DNA of 64,000 nt from CAYMPH01 sp964392365. GTDB taxonomy: Bacteria > Spirochaetota > UBA4802 > UBA5550. The translations under genes and the position numbers were made by a program. The DNA lies in the NCBI GenBank assembly GCA_964392365.1, contig CAYMPH010000007.1, positions 128,999 through 192,998 of the forward strand, in the 5' to 3' direction. Below are positions 26,691-35,395 of this stretch, one piece after another. The notes under the pieces are model-generated. The model worked only from the letters and a program-made list of their open reading frames with translations. It had not been told where the DNA came from and searched no databases. Position 1 is the stretch's first letter. Each line of letters starts with the position of its first letter.

Positions 26691-26879
26691 CCGGTATAAT
26701 TCGCCTTTTTATAATATCAGGAAATACAGTTTTCATATTTTTACTCTATATAATATAATCGAAACTATTCCTGATATAATTAAACGTTTTTCGCCAAACC
26801 TGTTTTTATTTATTGACTATTTTCAAAAAAAAGAAATTTATTCAAACTTTACATAAATTTTCAAAAATAAAGAGGCAAT

Positions 26880-27980
26880 ATGTCAGATATAAACAAGGAA
26901 AGACTAATTTCAACATTCGTTGACCTGGCAAAAATTCCTTCGCCTTCATGGAATGAAGCTCAAATTATTGAATACCTGATAAAAAGATTTAAAAAACTGA
27001 ATGCGGAGATTAAAAAGTTCCCCTGCGGAAATTCTTTCAATCTTTTAGCCAGATTCACAGGCAATCCCGATAAAAAACCGATTCTTCTTTCTGCACACAT
27101 GGACACAGTGGTTCCCTGCGAAAAAGTCACACCCGTAATTAAAAAAGACAGGATAACTTCAGACGGTACATCAGTGCTCGGTGCGGATGATAAAGCAGCA
27201 ATAGCGATCATTCTTGAAGCTCTGCATCATATCATTGAAAACAAGCTGGATCATCCTCCAATAGAAATTCTTTTTTCCTGCGCTGAAGAGATTGGGCTGG
27301 AAGGAATAAAAGGCTTCAACATGAAAGAGCTCAATTCAAAAATGGCTTTCGTATTTGATAATGGAGGACCTGTCGGAAGCGTTATAGTAAAAGCTCCGTA
27401 TCATGAAAAAATTAATATTAAAATCAAAGGAAAAGCAGCTCACGCAGGAATGGCTCCAGAACAGGGAATTAATGCAATTAATATTTTGTCTGAAATTATC
27501 ACAAAACTTCCATCAGGCAGATTGGATCATGAAAGTACAATGAATATCGGCACCATACAGGGCGGAAAGGCTACAAATATAGTAGCTGAATATGCAGAGT
27601 GCAAACTTGAAATTCGGTCAATTAACATCAGCAAACTAAAAAAATTCGATAAGCTTGTAAAAACTGAAGCTATGAAAATTACAAAATCCCGGAAAGGCAG
27701 AATTACCATAAGTTCTAATCTGGAATATTCCGGATTTATTTTAAAGCCCGGCGAACCTGTTGTTAAAATTGCAGTAAGCTCATTAAAAAAAATCGGCATT
27801 GAAGCTGCAATAACTTCTTCCGGCGGAGGAAGCGATACAAATATTTTCAACAAATCCGGAATAAAAGCCGTGAATCTTTCCTGCGGCATGCAGAAAATTC
27901 ATACAACAGATGAATTTATTTATATTGCAGATCTTATAAAAGGCACGAGGCTGGTGCTGGCAATAATTGAAACTGTCTGA
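26880..27980 (+). CDS. M20-family zinc aminopeptidase (PepT-like)
   Basis: This cytoplasmic di-zinc peptidase trims short peptides. Metal-ligand motifs are complete: SAHMDTVVPC (His-x-Asp), LGADDKAAIAI (bridging Asp), SCAEEIGLEG (general-base Glu pair), and a late GGGSDTNIF and KIHTTDE (His). The dimerisation domain lies between about residues 180 and 290 (KAAHAGMAPEQGINAI). At 366 residues it matches the PepT-like or YqjE group of M20 rather than the 410-residue PepT. It has its own ribosome site (AGAGG). Confidence 0.9.
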   Translation: MSDINKERLISTFVDLAKIPSPSWNEAQIIEYLIKRFKKLNAEIKKFPCGNSFNLLARFTGNPDKKPILLSAHMDTVVPCEKVTPVIKKDRITSDGTSVLGADDKAAIAIILEALHHIIENKLDHPPIEILFSCAEEIGLEGIKGFNMKELNSKMAFVFDNGGPVGSVIVKAPYHEKINIKIKGKAAHAGMAPEQGINAINILSEIITKLPSGRLDHESTMNIGTIQGGKATNIVAEYAECKLEIRSINISKLKKFDKLVKTEAMKITKSRKGRITISSNLEYSGFILKPGEPVVKIAVSSLKKIGIEAAITSSGGGSDTNIFNKSGIKAVNLSCGMQKIHTTDEFIYIADLIKGTRLVLAIIETV

Positions 27981-28009
27981 AAATTTTTACCCTTATAAAA
28001 ATTCCGGAT

Positions 28010-28351
28010 TTATATTGTAAATGATTTCAATGCTTCATCTTCACTGTCAAACACTTCAACAATTGAAGATAATTCTATTATACTTGCTACATTTTTAACC
28101 GGATCACTCAGGCAGCAGAGTTTAATAATTTTATTATTCTTTTTTAAAATATCTCTGGCATTCAAAATAATTCTTATTCCGTTACTTGACATAAACTCTA
28201 CATTTTCCAGATTAAAAATAAAATGGTATTTTTCATTATTATAGAAAATTTTAAAAATATCTACAACAATTTCTTTTGAAAATGAAGAATCCAATCTTCC
28301 ATTAAGATAAATAACAATTACATTGCCGATTTCTTTTGTCTGGAAATTCAT
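28010..28351 (-). CDS. STAS-domain anti-sigma factor antagonist
   Basis: This single-domain protein of 113 residues has the SpoIIAA/RsbV fold. The conserved phosphorylation site is FMSSNGIRIIL, with Ser55/Ser56. Such proteins bind anti-sigma kinases when unphosphorylated, releasing a sigma factor or other target. No matching kinase or sigma gene is adjacent; the receiver-ATPase protein at 54891-55835 has an anti-sigma-type ATPase and is a conceivable distant partner, but nothing here links them. It converges on the M20 peptidase, with a weak AT-rich hairpin (27982-28003) between. Confidence 0.85.
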   Translation of the reverse strand: MNFQTKEIGNVIVIYLNGRLDSSFSKEIVVDIFKIFYNNEKYHFIFNLENVEFMSSNGIRIILNARDILKKNNKIIKLCCLSDPVKNVASIIELSSIVEVFDSEDEALKSFTI

Positions 28352-28485
28352 AAATGTTCTCTTTTTATTTTAATAATAAGAGTAGAAAAATTTTAGTCAA
28401 TTATTATTTAAAAAAAATCCATGAGGAATATCATGGACGGAATATTTGCTATTTTAAAACGGAATACACTAATCAGCCTACCCTA

Positions 28486-28511
28486 CCCCTCCCGACAAGG
28501 GAGGGGGGGGG
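28486..28511. repeat. G+C-rich hairpin and 9-G run
   Basis: CCCCTCCC (28486-28493) pairs with GGGAGGGG (28499-28506) around loop GACAA, and the G run continues to 28511. It stands out in AT-rich surroundings, 7 bases beyond the end of the FecR lipoprotein gene. It is not followed by T residues on the leftward transcript, so it is not a classic terminator. Similar hairpins are common intergenic repeats in many bacteria. Confidence 0.5.
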
Positions 28512-28518
28512 CGTAATC

Positions 28519-29610
28519 TTAAAGCTGCTCACCTGTTTCTGAATCAAGATTTTTCTTTTCACCTTTAGTAAATACAGTCAGCTTGCCATCTTTCAATTCC
28601 AGCTTGCCGTCGTTTATAATGTTTTTTCTCCAGAGAACAGGACCGTTAACTGAAGCGCAATATACATATTCGCCTGATGCAACATATAATTTATCACCGG
28701 ACTTAAGAGGCTCGTCCATGACTTTACCTTCCCACAAAACTTTTCCGTTTTTAATAAAATATACTTCATATTTTGTTATGAGAAGTCTTCCATCAGGTTT
28801 TGGTTCCTCTTTTTCTTTTTCAATTACCTTAACAATCTGTTTAATTACTTCAGCCGGCTTTTCCTTAACATCAATAATCTCTTTATTTTCTTTAATAAAA
28901 TCTCCTGCTGCAAATTTTTCAATGTCCTTCAGGCCTATTGCAATTTCCTTGTTTGAAGCCTGAATAACGCGACCCATTACATCACCGCCTGTGCCCTTAG
29001 CCGTTTCTTTCTTTAAAATCTGCTCAACAATTTTTTCAGATTTTTCAACTTCCTTCTCGGTAATTACAATCTTTTCCTCTTTTTCAATTACCGGAGACAT
29101 TTCCAGTATTTTATCAAAATTTCCTTCAAACTGTTTTATCCTTTTAGAAACCTGCAACTTGCCGTCAAAAACTTTTACTCTTGTTGTTTTCAATGAATCA
29201 ACTTCTATAGTAAACTGCGTTCCCCTGACTCCAGCAACTGCAGTTGGAGTTTTAACAGTAAACGAATCGTCTTTTAAAAGTTTTTTCGGTTTGCAGAGCA
29301 TTTTGCCCATGTCCATTCCAAGCTGGGTACTTTCAGTGCTTCCCTGCCTGATAAGATTTGATACAGTCAATTTAGATTTCTCTTTGATTCTTATAATTGA
29401 ACCGCCGATTTTTATATCGCAGAAAGACTCATTACCTGTAGTAATTTCATCCTTCTCTTTTATAATATCTCCTATTGAAACAGAACCGCTGTTTTTTGAA
29501 ACTTCTCCAACTATGAATGAGATCACAGCATATTCATCCACCTTCTGCTTTGAACATCCTCCGGCAATAACAAGAATCAGACCGATGGATAAAAGTATAA
29601 GTTTTTTCAT
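28519..29610 (-). CDS. FecR-domain lipoprotein
   Basis: The first in-frame Met at 29655 lacks a ribosome site; ATG 29610 has GGAGGGGGA and gives a clean lipoprotein signal peptide ending IAGGC (Cys19), so I use it. A FecR domain covers about residues 30-150 (GDIIKEKDEITTGNESFCDI, TAVAGVRGTQFTIEVD). The middle, about 160-270, is rich in Lys and Glu and probably an extended helix. The C-terminal 90 residues (GRLLITKYEVYFIKNGKVLW, GDKLYVASGEYVYCASVNG) look like PQQ-type beta repeats. No sigma factor or TonB receptor is nearby, so it is probably a surface protein rather than a Fec regulator. Confidence 0.82.
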   Translation of the reverse strand: MKKLILLSIGLILVIAGGCSKQKVDEYAVISFIVGEVSKNSGSVSIGDIIKEKDEITTGNESFCDIKIGGSIIRIKEKSKLTVSNLIRQGSTESTQLGMDMGKMLCKPKKLLKDDSFTVKTPTAVAGVRGTQFTIEVDSLKTTRVKVFDGKLQVSKRIKQFEGNFDKILEMSPVIEKEEKIVITEKEVEKSEKIVEQILKKETAKGTGGDVMGRVIQASNKEIAIGLKDIEKFAAGDFIKENKEIIDVKEKPAEVIKQIVKVIEKEKEEPKPDGRLLITKYEVYFIKNGKVLWEGKVMDEPLKSGDKLYVASGEYVYCASVNGPVLWRKNIINDGKLELKDGKLTVFTKGEKKNLDSETGEQL

Positions 29611-29967
29611 AAAATCCCCCTCCAACAAAAAATTTAATATATTTGCTTTAAACAAATTTAAATAATATAATTCTTTTAAAATGTCAGTTAAATTTATTAT
29701 ATCAATTTTTTATATGCTGCAAGCAATATATTTAAGCATTCTATTAAACATCCATATATATTTATTATACACCATATAGTCTAATAAAGGCAATTATTTT
29801 TCAGTTAATATTTAAAATATATTGTTATTTACCTGCGGCTTAAAAATATTTACAACCAATTTTACTGCATGCTTTATGTATTATCAAAAAAAATTAATCT
29901 AATAAAGGAGATATTTATAAATTATTTTATTGAAAAAAGCACTGTATCTGTAATTAATGATTAAATT
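29611..29967. other. AT-rich intergenic region between divergent genes
   Basis: These 357 bases hold the promoters of the leftward FecR lipoprotein and the rightward ADP-ribosylglycohydrolase-like gene. The sequence is so AT-rich that many weak -10-like hexamers occur and none stands out. A ribosome-site-like AAAGGAG at about 29905 is too far (about 60 bases) from the annotated start at 29968 and no start codon lies at the right distance from it. Confidence 0.4.
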
Positions 29968-31254
29968 ATGGAAATTGATGAAAAACATAAAAAAGCAATT
30001 ATAAATGCAATAGCCGGAGATGCGTTGGGGAGCACGCTCGAAGGCTTTACAATTGAACATATAAAGGCTGTCTATAAATCAATAAAAGATTACACTGACC
30101 CTGAACCGGCTCTTAAAAACAAGCTTGAATACTGGAAAAAACCAGGCCTATATACATCAATTACACAAATAATGATTATTCTGTTTGCTTCATTTGGAAA
30201 AAGCAAATTCAATTTAAACAGCTTTATTCATAATATAAATTCCTCTCCGGAAGTAGAAAATTCACAATCAGGCATTTTCCGGCATCCTGATAATATTTTA
30301 AATCGATTTATCAATGAAGCAGAAACCATTCAAAACGAAACTGCAGACTATTCTGCATCAGCTAAACTCATTCCGATATGTCTGCCTTTTTCATTTCAGG
30401 ATTATTTTAATGACACAGAAATTTACAATCAGTTTAAATTCTGCACTTTATTCACATCAGATTCATTCACTATATCAGCCTGCCTGATATTTTCAAAGCT
30501 GATTTATAATATAATTGTTTCAGAAAATTTTATTCCTGGAAAAGCTCTGCTTGAAGCTAAAAAAACCGCAGGTGAATTACTCGAATATTCCCAAAACAAC
30601 AGCCCGAAAATTTTTGAATTAAAACTTAATCCGGATAAAATTTCCAGCTCTATATCAGTTTATCTGCAGCTGTTTGAATCTTTGGAAAAAGCAATTTCAG
30701 TAGAAAATGGAATAAAAATTATAATAGAAAATCTGAATGCAATAATGAAAAATAATATTAAAAAGCCTTCAATTGCACATCCTGCTGCAGCATTTCCTCT
30801 TGCTTTGCTAAAATCAAAATTTTTCTCTGAAACAGAATCCTTATTAATACAATGCGCTATGGAAGGAGGTCCGGCTTCTTCAGCCGCATCTATTGCAGGT
30901 GCTATTTCAGGAGCTTGCGGCAATTCAATTGGAGAGGATTCTTTTTTAATAAAAAATTTAATAAATAAAAAATATATTTCCTCTCTGGTTAATGAAATAT
31001 CTGTAAAATCATTTGAAAGCATTACAATTCAGAATTTTTATAAATCAGAATCTCTGCTTACAAAAAAGGAAATTGAAGAATACCAGTCTAAACTCAAACA
31101 TTATAAAAAGACTGAAAAAAAACATATAAACAGGAAAAACCCGGAAAATAAAATGACACAGCATATTGTTGAATCCTGGACTAAATCTGATAAAGCAAAG
31201 TGGAAAAAAGAGAAAAAACAGTTCAATGAAGAATTTGACGAATCCAATAATTAA
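29968..31254 (+). CDS. Degenerate ADP-ribosylglycohydrolase-family protein (probable pseudoenzyme)
   Basis: The all-helical fold of ADP-ribosylglycohydrolases (DraG/ARH3 family) is recognisable from AIAGDALGSTLEG near the N-terminus, the KPGLYTSITQIMIILF block, and GGPASSAASIAGAISGA at about 300-316. In active enzymes these blocks read TDDT and GGDTDT; their Asp residues bind two Mg ions. Here TDDT is TSIT (63-66) and GGDTDT is GGPASS (300-305), so the metal site is gone. The protein should not hydrolyse ADP-ribose in the known way, yet the frame is intact over 428 residues, which argues for a kept non-catalytic role. The last 80 residues are lysine-rich and unlike the family. There is no clear ribosome site before the ATG. 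Confidence 0.75.
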   Translation: MEIDEKHKKAIINAIAGDALGSTLEGFTIEHIKAVYKSIKDYTDPEPALKNKLEYWKKPGLYTSITQIMIILFASFGKSKFNLNSFIHNINSSPEVENSQSGIFRHPDNILNRFINEAETIQNETADYSASAKLIPICLPFSFQDYFNDTEIYNQFKFCTLFTSDSFTISACLIFSKLIYNIIVSENFIPGKALLEAKKTAGELLEYSQNNSPKIFELKLNPDKISSSISVYLQLFESLEKAISVENGIKIIIENLNAIMKNNIKKPSIAHPAAAFPLALLKSKFFSETESLLIQCAMEGGPASSAASIAGAISGACGNSIGEDSFLIKNLINKKYISSLVNEISVKSFESITIQNFYKSESLLTKKEIEEYQSKLKHYKKTEKKHINRKNPENKMTQHIVESWTKSDKAKWKKEKKQFNEEFDESNN

Positions 31255-31268
31255 TATATATAAAATAT

Positions 31269-31297
31269 TTGACATTTGCCTGTAAATATTATTAAAT
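31269..31297 (+). promoter_or_regulatory. Likely sigma-70 promoter of the secreted unknown gene
   Basis: TTGACA at 31269-31274 is followed after 17 bases by TTAAAT at 31292-31297, about 55 bases before the ATG at 31353. A full ribosome site (GGAGGA at 31341-31346) precedes the start. Confidence 0.5.
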
Positions 31298-31352
31298 AGT
31301 ATATATTATTTAAAAATGGAATTTTGCCCAATACTTCTCATGGAGGAACTAA

Positions 31353-32291
31353 ATGCTTGATAAATTTTTAAAATCCCTCTCAATCTTTTTTATATTTTTT
31401 GTAATATTTCAGGTTTCTGATGCAGATTCCAGAAATGCTAAAGCTATTCCGTACAAAATACTGGAAATTGAAAATGTATCAAGGTATGATGAAGACAGAC
31501 TTGTTTTTCAGCGTATTGAAAAAAATTTAAGCGAAAACGTTGATAACTCAATAGAAACACTTCTGGTCATAAGAGACAGGAAAATGTATATCCTGAAAGA
31601 TGGCTATGATGATTCTAATATTGTTTCAACAAACAGAAAAATTCTCGAGATGGAAAACAAGATGATGACGGATTTATGGGTTAATAAGATTAACAATAAG
31701 CCGGACTATCTTCAAACAACTGACAGGCGAAAAGAAATTCTAAAAAAGATTGATGAAGATTATGTTGAAAAAAACTTCGGCGAATATTATAGAAATGTAA
31801 GAAATAAATTTATTCAGATGCATGTAAATACATTCAAAGGATTGATGGTAAACAGAAAAGATTCCAGTCTGAATGTTGTAAGATCACCTCTTCCGAAAAG
31901 ACTTGCAGATCCTGACAATTCTGAAACAAAATATTATTTATCTGTAACAGCGAAGACAATTGATGAAAAAGTTTATTTTGCAGAAGATGCAGACGGAGAC
32001 GGCATTACTGAAACATTCAGCGTAACAATTCCGGATGGATTCTCATGGGGATTTGAATCAGGACCGAACATTCTTTTTATTTATAACAATAACAAAGATC
32101 CTAATAATAAAGAAAAAAATAAAGAAATCGAAGATATAATAAAAGATCTGACAAAAATGGCTTATTACGGCACTGCAGAAGAAGAGAAATTTATTAAAGA
32201 AAATTTCCCTAATGAAAAAACAACTAATGAAATGATAGATGACATATACAGAGTAATAACTCCTCAATTGAAGAAAGAGGGGAAACCTTAA
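31353..32291 (+). CDS. Secreted protein of unknown function with a calcium-loop-like motif
   Basis: This 312-residue protein starts with a signal peptide (residues 1-25, FLKSLSIFFIFFVIFQVSDA); there is no lipobox Cys, so it is probably periplasmic. Most of it is charged and helical. One stretch, AEDADGDGITETF near residue 212, matches the DxDxDG loop seen in calcium-binding EF-hand or thrombospondin type 3 motifs, followed by a short beta segment. No known family is recognised. It stands alone, with its own promoter and a terminator after it. Confidence 0.7.
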   Translation: MLDKFLKSLSIFFIFFVIFQVSDADSRNAKAIPYKILEIENVSRYDEDRLVFQRIEKNLSENVDNSIETLLVIRDRKMYILKDGYDDSNIVSTNRKILEMENKMMTDLWVNKINNKPDYLQTTDRRKEILKKIDEDYVEKNFGEYYRNVRNKFIQMHVNTFKGLMVNRKDSSLNVVRSPLPKRLADPDNSETKYYLSVTAKTIDEKVYFAEDADGDGITETFSVTIPDGFSWGFESGPNILFIYNNNKDPNNKEKNKEIEDIIKDLTKMAYYGTAEEEKFIKENFPNEKTTNEMIDDIYRVITPQLKKEGKP

Positions 32292-32323
32292 TAAAACAAA
32301 AGCATTAAATAAAATATCACAAT

Positions 32324-32357
32324 AAAAAAAGCCGGTTAAATAACCGGCTTTTTTTAT
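32324..32357. terminator. Two-way intrinsic terminator
   Basis: The stem GCCGGTTA / TAACCGGC with a 2-base centre is flanked by seven A residues on the left and seven T residues on the right. It lies between the convergent secreted-unknown gene (ends 32291) and M23 peptidase gene (ends 32406) and should serve both. Confidence 0.92.
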
Positions 32358-32405
32358 ATTAAAATTTCATTGCTTATATGAAAAAAATATTATCTGTGAT
32401 AAATT

Positions 32406-33122
32406 TTATTTAAAATTAGCGAAAACCTCAATCTGTTTTACAGGCAGAAAATCAAGCGGATTTAACGGGATATCATTATATCTGATTTCAAAATGAAGAT
32501 GATTTCCAGTTGAGTTCCCGGTGCTGCCAACAAAAGCAATTACCTGTCCTTTTTTTACATAATCTCCATTTTGAACAAGCATTATTGAATTATGAGAATA
32601 TCTGGTATAATAATTGTTTCTATGTTCAATATTAATGGATTTGCCGTGTCCTGAAACATAAGAGGCAGATATTATTTTTCCATCCATAACAGCTACAACA
32701 GGTATGCCTTTTTGAGCAGGAAGATCAATTCCTGTATGAAGCTGCCCCCATCTGATGCCGAAAGATGAAGATATTTTTTCAATACTCCGAATAGGCCAGA
32801 TAATCTCATCATCCTTGCCTGAGACATTCATTTGAAGAGCGCCGGTTGTTTTCAGTTCATTTATATAAGAATCTGAAAAAGGGATAAAAAGATAAGTTCT
32901 ATATACAAAATTTGTTCCATTGATCCTTGTAAATTCAGAAAATTTCGACCCTACTGAAGTTAATACAGTATTCAATTCCTGCTGAGTGGAAATAATCTTC
33001 CATTGACCTACTTTACCTTTATATTCCTGAATGTAATCGTAATTGTGATCAGCATATGAAAAATTTACAGCATGAAAAAATAAAAAAAGCGTTGATATAA
33101 AGCATAATAATACTTTATTCAT
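32406..33122 (-). CDS. Periplasmic M23 (LytM-type) metallopeptidase
   Basis: The protein has a signal peptide (residues 1-24), an N-terminal part of about 80 residues without a known domain, and a C-terminal M23 domain (about 110-230). Zinc ligands are visible as His129 and Asp133 in HTGIDL and His210 in HLHFE, with His177 and His208 as further active-site histidines. All are intact, so it should cut peptidoglycan cross-links rather than act only as an activator. Length of 238 is ordinary. A reverse-strand TTGACA at 33239-33234 with TAAATA 17 bases on may be its promoter. Confidence 0.9.
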   Translation of the reverse strand: MNKVLLCFISTLFLFFHAVNFSYADHNYDYIQEYKGKVGQWKIISTQQELNTVLTSVGSKFSEFTRINGTNFVYRTYLFIPFSDSYINELKTTGALQMNVSGKDDEIIWPIRSIEKISSSFGIRWGQLHTGIDLPAQKGIPVVAVMDGKIISASYVSGHGKSINIEHRNNYYTRYSHNSIMLVQNGDYVKKGQVIAFVGSTGNSTGNHLHFEIRYNDIPLNPLDFLPVKQIEVFANFK

Positions 33123-33462
33123 TAATTACCCCATTATTACGTACTATTTATTCGAGTTATGATAATAAAATTATTTCAGAGAGGAAAAATTCACCACTAA
33201 ACAAAATAATTATTTACTTAACTAGGTTATATTTGTCAATAAAAAAATGCTGATTACAATAACTAATTTTAATAAGGGTTTATATTGAAAAACACACTTA
33301 TATTAATTTATCTTGACATGATTTAATATTACAAAATTCTCAATAATAAACTTTCGTATAAAAATAGTTTTATTATAATTAAAATATAAAAAAATCGGAC
33401 AAAAAAGGCTTAATCATTCAGATTTTTATTATTCATGATAAAAAATACTCTGGAGAACTTTA
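33123..33462. other. AT-rich intergenic region between divergent genes
   Basis: The 340 bases hold promoters for the M23 peptidase (leftward, TTGACA at 33239-33234) and the homocysteine operon (rightward, TTGACA at 33313-33318 without a convincing -10). I found no SAM-, cobalamin- or T-box-type leader structure, although the downstream genes make homocysteine. Confidence 0.4.
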
Positions 33463-34650
33463 ATGGACAAAATTCCAATTAAAAAAAGCTACGAAGAAAT
33501 TAATCAGAAAATAAAAGAAGGCAAAGCTGTAATTGTTACAGCTGATGAAATGCCTGAAATTGTCAGAAGCGAAGGAGTAAAAGGAGCATTTAAAAAAGTT
33601 GATGTTGTAACTACCGGAACTTTCGGCATAATGTGTTCCTCCGGAGCATTTTTAAATTTCCGGCATACCAAACCGAAAATGAAGGCTTCAAAAGTATGGC
33701 TTAATAATGTTGAAGCCTATGCCGGTGTTGCTGCAGTTGACTGCTATATTGGAGCCACACAGGTACAGGAAAATGATCCGCTTAATATGGTATTTCCAGG
33801 AAAATTCAAATACGGCGGAGGCCATGTAATTGAAGACCTCATTTCAGGGAAAGAAGTAAAGCTCGAAGCTGAATCATACGGTACTGATTGCTATCCACTG
33901 AAAGAATTTAAAAAAGTTATAACCATAAATGACCTGAGAGATGCAATGCTTTATAATCCGCGTAATTCATATCAGAATTACAACTGTGCTGTGAATTTAT
34001 CAAATAAAACAATATACACATATATGGGAATATTACGCCCTGAGATGGGTAATGCGACCTACTCTTCAGCAGGCGTTCTTTCACCTCTATTAAATGATCC
34101 ATATTACTGGACAATTGGAACAGGCACAAAAATTTTCCTTGCAGGTTCTTTAGGAGCAGTTACATGGCAGGGAACCCAGCATTCGCCTGATTGCAAAAGG
34201 GGTACAAACGGCATCCCGATGGAAGGAGCAGGAACAATGTCTGTGACAGGTGATATGAAGCAGATGAATACAGAATTTATCAGAGGGGCTTCTATCACAG
34301 GATACGGCTGTTCGCTAATGGTCGGTATAGGAGTTCCTATTCCGATTTTAAATGAAGAACTCGCATATTTTACAGGTCAGAGCGATAAAGATATTTTCTG
34401 TCAGGTTGTTGATTACGGTATCGATTACCCGACCGGAGAAATCAGATCACTCGGACAGGTGAGCTATGCTGAACTTAAAAGCGGTAAAATTGAATTAAAC
34501 GGAAAGACAATTCAAACATCACCTCTTTCAAGCTATCCGGGTGCGTTAAAAATAGCAAAAATACTCAAACAGTGGATTGAGAAGGGTATGACTGTTGGTG
34601 TTCCACAAATTAATTTTCAGACTGTTGATGCAAAAATAAACTATGAATAA
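33463..34650 (+). CDS. COG1900/DUF39 homocysteine biosynthesis protein (sulfide route)
   Basis: This 395-residue protein matches the DUF39 family. In Methanosarcina its relative, together with a NIL-ferredoxin, makes homocysteine from aspartate semialdehyde and sulfide without free O-acylhomoserine. N-terminal features are AVIVTADEMPEIV and FGIMCSSGAFLNF (Cys58). Further cysteines at 94 (VDCYIGA) and 143 (YGTDCYP) are candidates for the sulfur carrier; the precise pair used here is inferred. The methanogen protein has C-terminal CBS domains, which this one lacks. The two downstream genes overlap in turn by 8 and 11 bases, so the three form one operon. A GGAG ribosome site precedes the start. 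Confidence 0.9.
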   Translation: MDKIPIKKSYEEINQKIKEGKAVIVTADEMPEIVRSEGVKGAFKKVDVVTTGTFGIMCSSGAFLNFRHTKPKMKASKVWLNNVEAYAGVAAVDCYIGATQVQENDPLNMVFPGKFKYGGGHVIEDLISGKEVKLEAESYGTDCYPLKEFKKVITINDLRDAMLYNPRNSYQNYNCAVNLSNKTIYTYMGILRPEMGNATYSSAGVLSPLLNDPYYWTIGTGTKIFLAGSLGAVTWQGTQHSPDCKRGTNGIPMEGAGTMSVTGDMKQMNTEFIRGASITGYGCSLMVGIGVPIPILNEELAYFTGQSDKDIFCQVVDYGIDYPTGEIRSLGQVSYAELKSGKIELNGKTIQTSPLSSYPGALKIAKILKQWIEKGMTVGVPQINFQTVDAKINYE

Positions 34651-35395
34651 ATATTCAGAAAGATTTTACAGAAGTGATAATAAATTAGAGCGATGGAATT
34701 CATTCATACTCAGAAATGAAACCACAGATCTTTTTATAAAATCAGCTGAAGATTTAACAGCAATTGGACTGAAAATTATTAACAAACTGAGAAACGAAAT
34801 TAGAGATCATATAAGCAGACAGCTGGAATTTCAAACTTCATATTCACCTGTTGAAAAATTAACTGATACTCCGGATATTATCAAACTAATGTATCTTGCA
34901 TCAGAAAGAACAGGTACTGGTCCATTTGCATCGGTTGCAGGCGCAATAGCACAGATGACAGGCATTGAACTTATGAATTACACTAAAGAGATTATTATAG
35001 AAAACGGCGGAGACATATGGATGAGTCTGATTGAACCGGCTGTTGTTCAGATACACTCTGACAATGCAGAATTTGACGGGAAAACCGGATTATTGATTTC
35101 TCCGGAAGAAACACCTTGCGGAATCTGCACTACATCAGGAAAAGTCGGCCCTTCATTCAGTTTCGGCAAAGCAGATTCTGCAACTATAATAGGAAAATGC
35201 GCCGCAACAGCAGATGCAGCAGCTACTCTTGCCGGAAATATAGTAAAAGATGAGAATGATATAACAAAAGCTCTGAATAATGCAACAGAAGTTGAAAGTG
35301 TCACAGGAGCAGTAATTATTATTAAAAATAAAATGGGAATACAGGGTTCGGTAAAATTAATAAACCCCATGGAGGAATCGGCAAATGGAATCTAG
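34643..35395 (+). CDS. COG2122/UPF0280 family protein, ApbE-like, sulfide assimilation partner
   Basis: The 250-residue protein belongs to UPF0280, a relative of ApbE (FAD:protein FMN transferase). It starts MNKYSERFYRSDNKLERWNS, and the core motifs GTGPFASVAGAIAQMTG and CGICTTSGKVGPSFSFGKAD are clear. In methanogens a member of this family is needed for efficient sulfide use, and its gene often sits with the COG1900 gene. The exact chemistry is not established. Its start overlaps the previous gene by 8 bases and its end overlaps the next by 11, so the three proteins are likely made in matched amounts. Confidence 0.9.
   Translation: MNKYSERFYRSDNKLERWNSFILRNETTDLFIKSAEDLTAIGLKIINKLRNEIRDHISRQLEFQTSYSPVEKLTDTPDIIKLMYLASERTGTGPFASVAGAIAQMTGIELMNYTKEIIIENGGDIWMSLIEPAVVQIHSDNAEFDGKTGLLISPEETPCGICTTSGKVGPSFSFGKADSATIIGKCAATADAAATLAGNIVKDENDITKALNNATEVESVTGAVIIIKNKMGIQGSVKLINPMEESANGI

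Noticed and set aside
28991..29665. A 224-codon forward frame inside the FecR lipoprotein gene
   Set aside because: It is rich in Ser and Phe as expected for the complement of Lys/Glu-rich coding DNA; the reverse-strand lipoprotein has a signal peptide and ribosome site.
29968..31254. Toxin-antitoxin or DraT/DraG nitrogenase control module
   Set aside because: No ADP-ribosyltransferase, nitrogenase or toxin partner lies nearby and the catalytic Asp residues are missing.
33123..33462. SAM or cobalamin riboswitch before the homocysteine operon
   Set aside because: The region is AT-rich without the conserved stems or a terminator hairpin.
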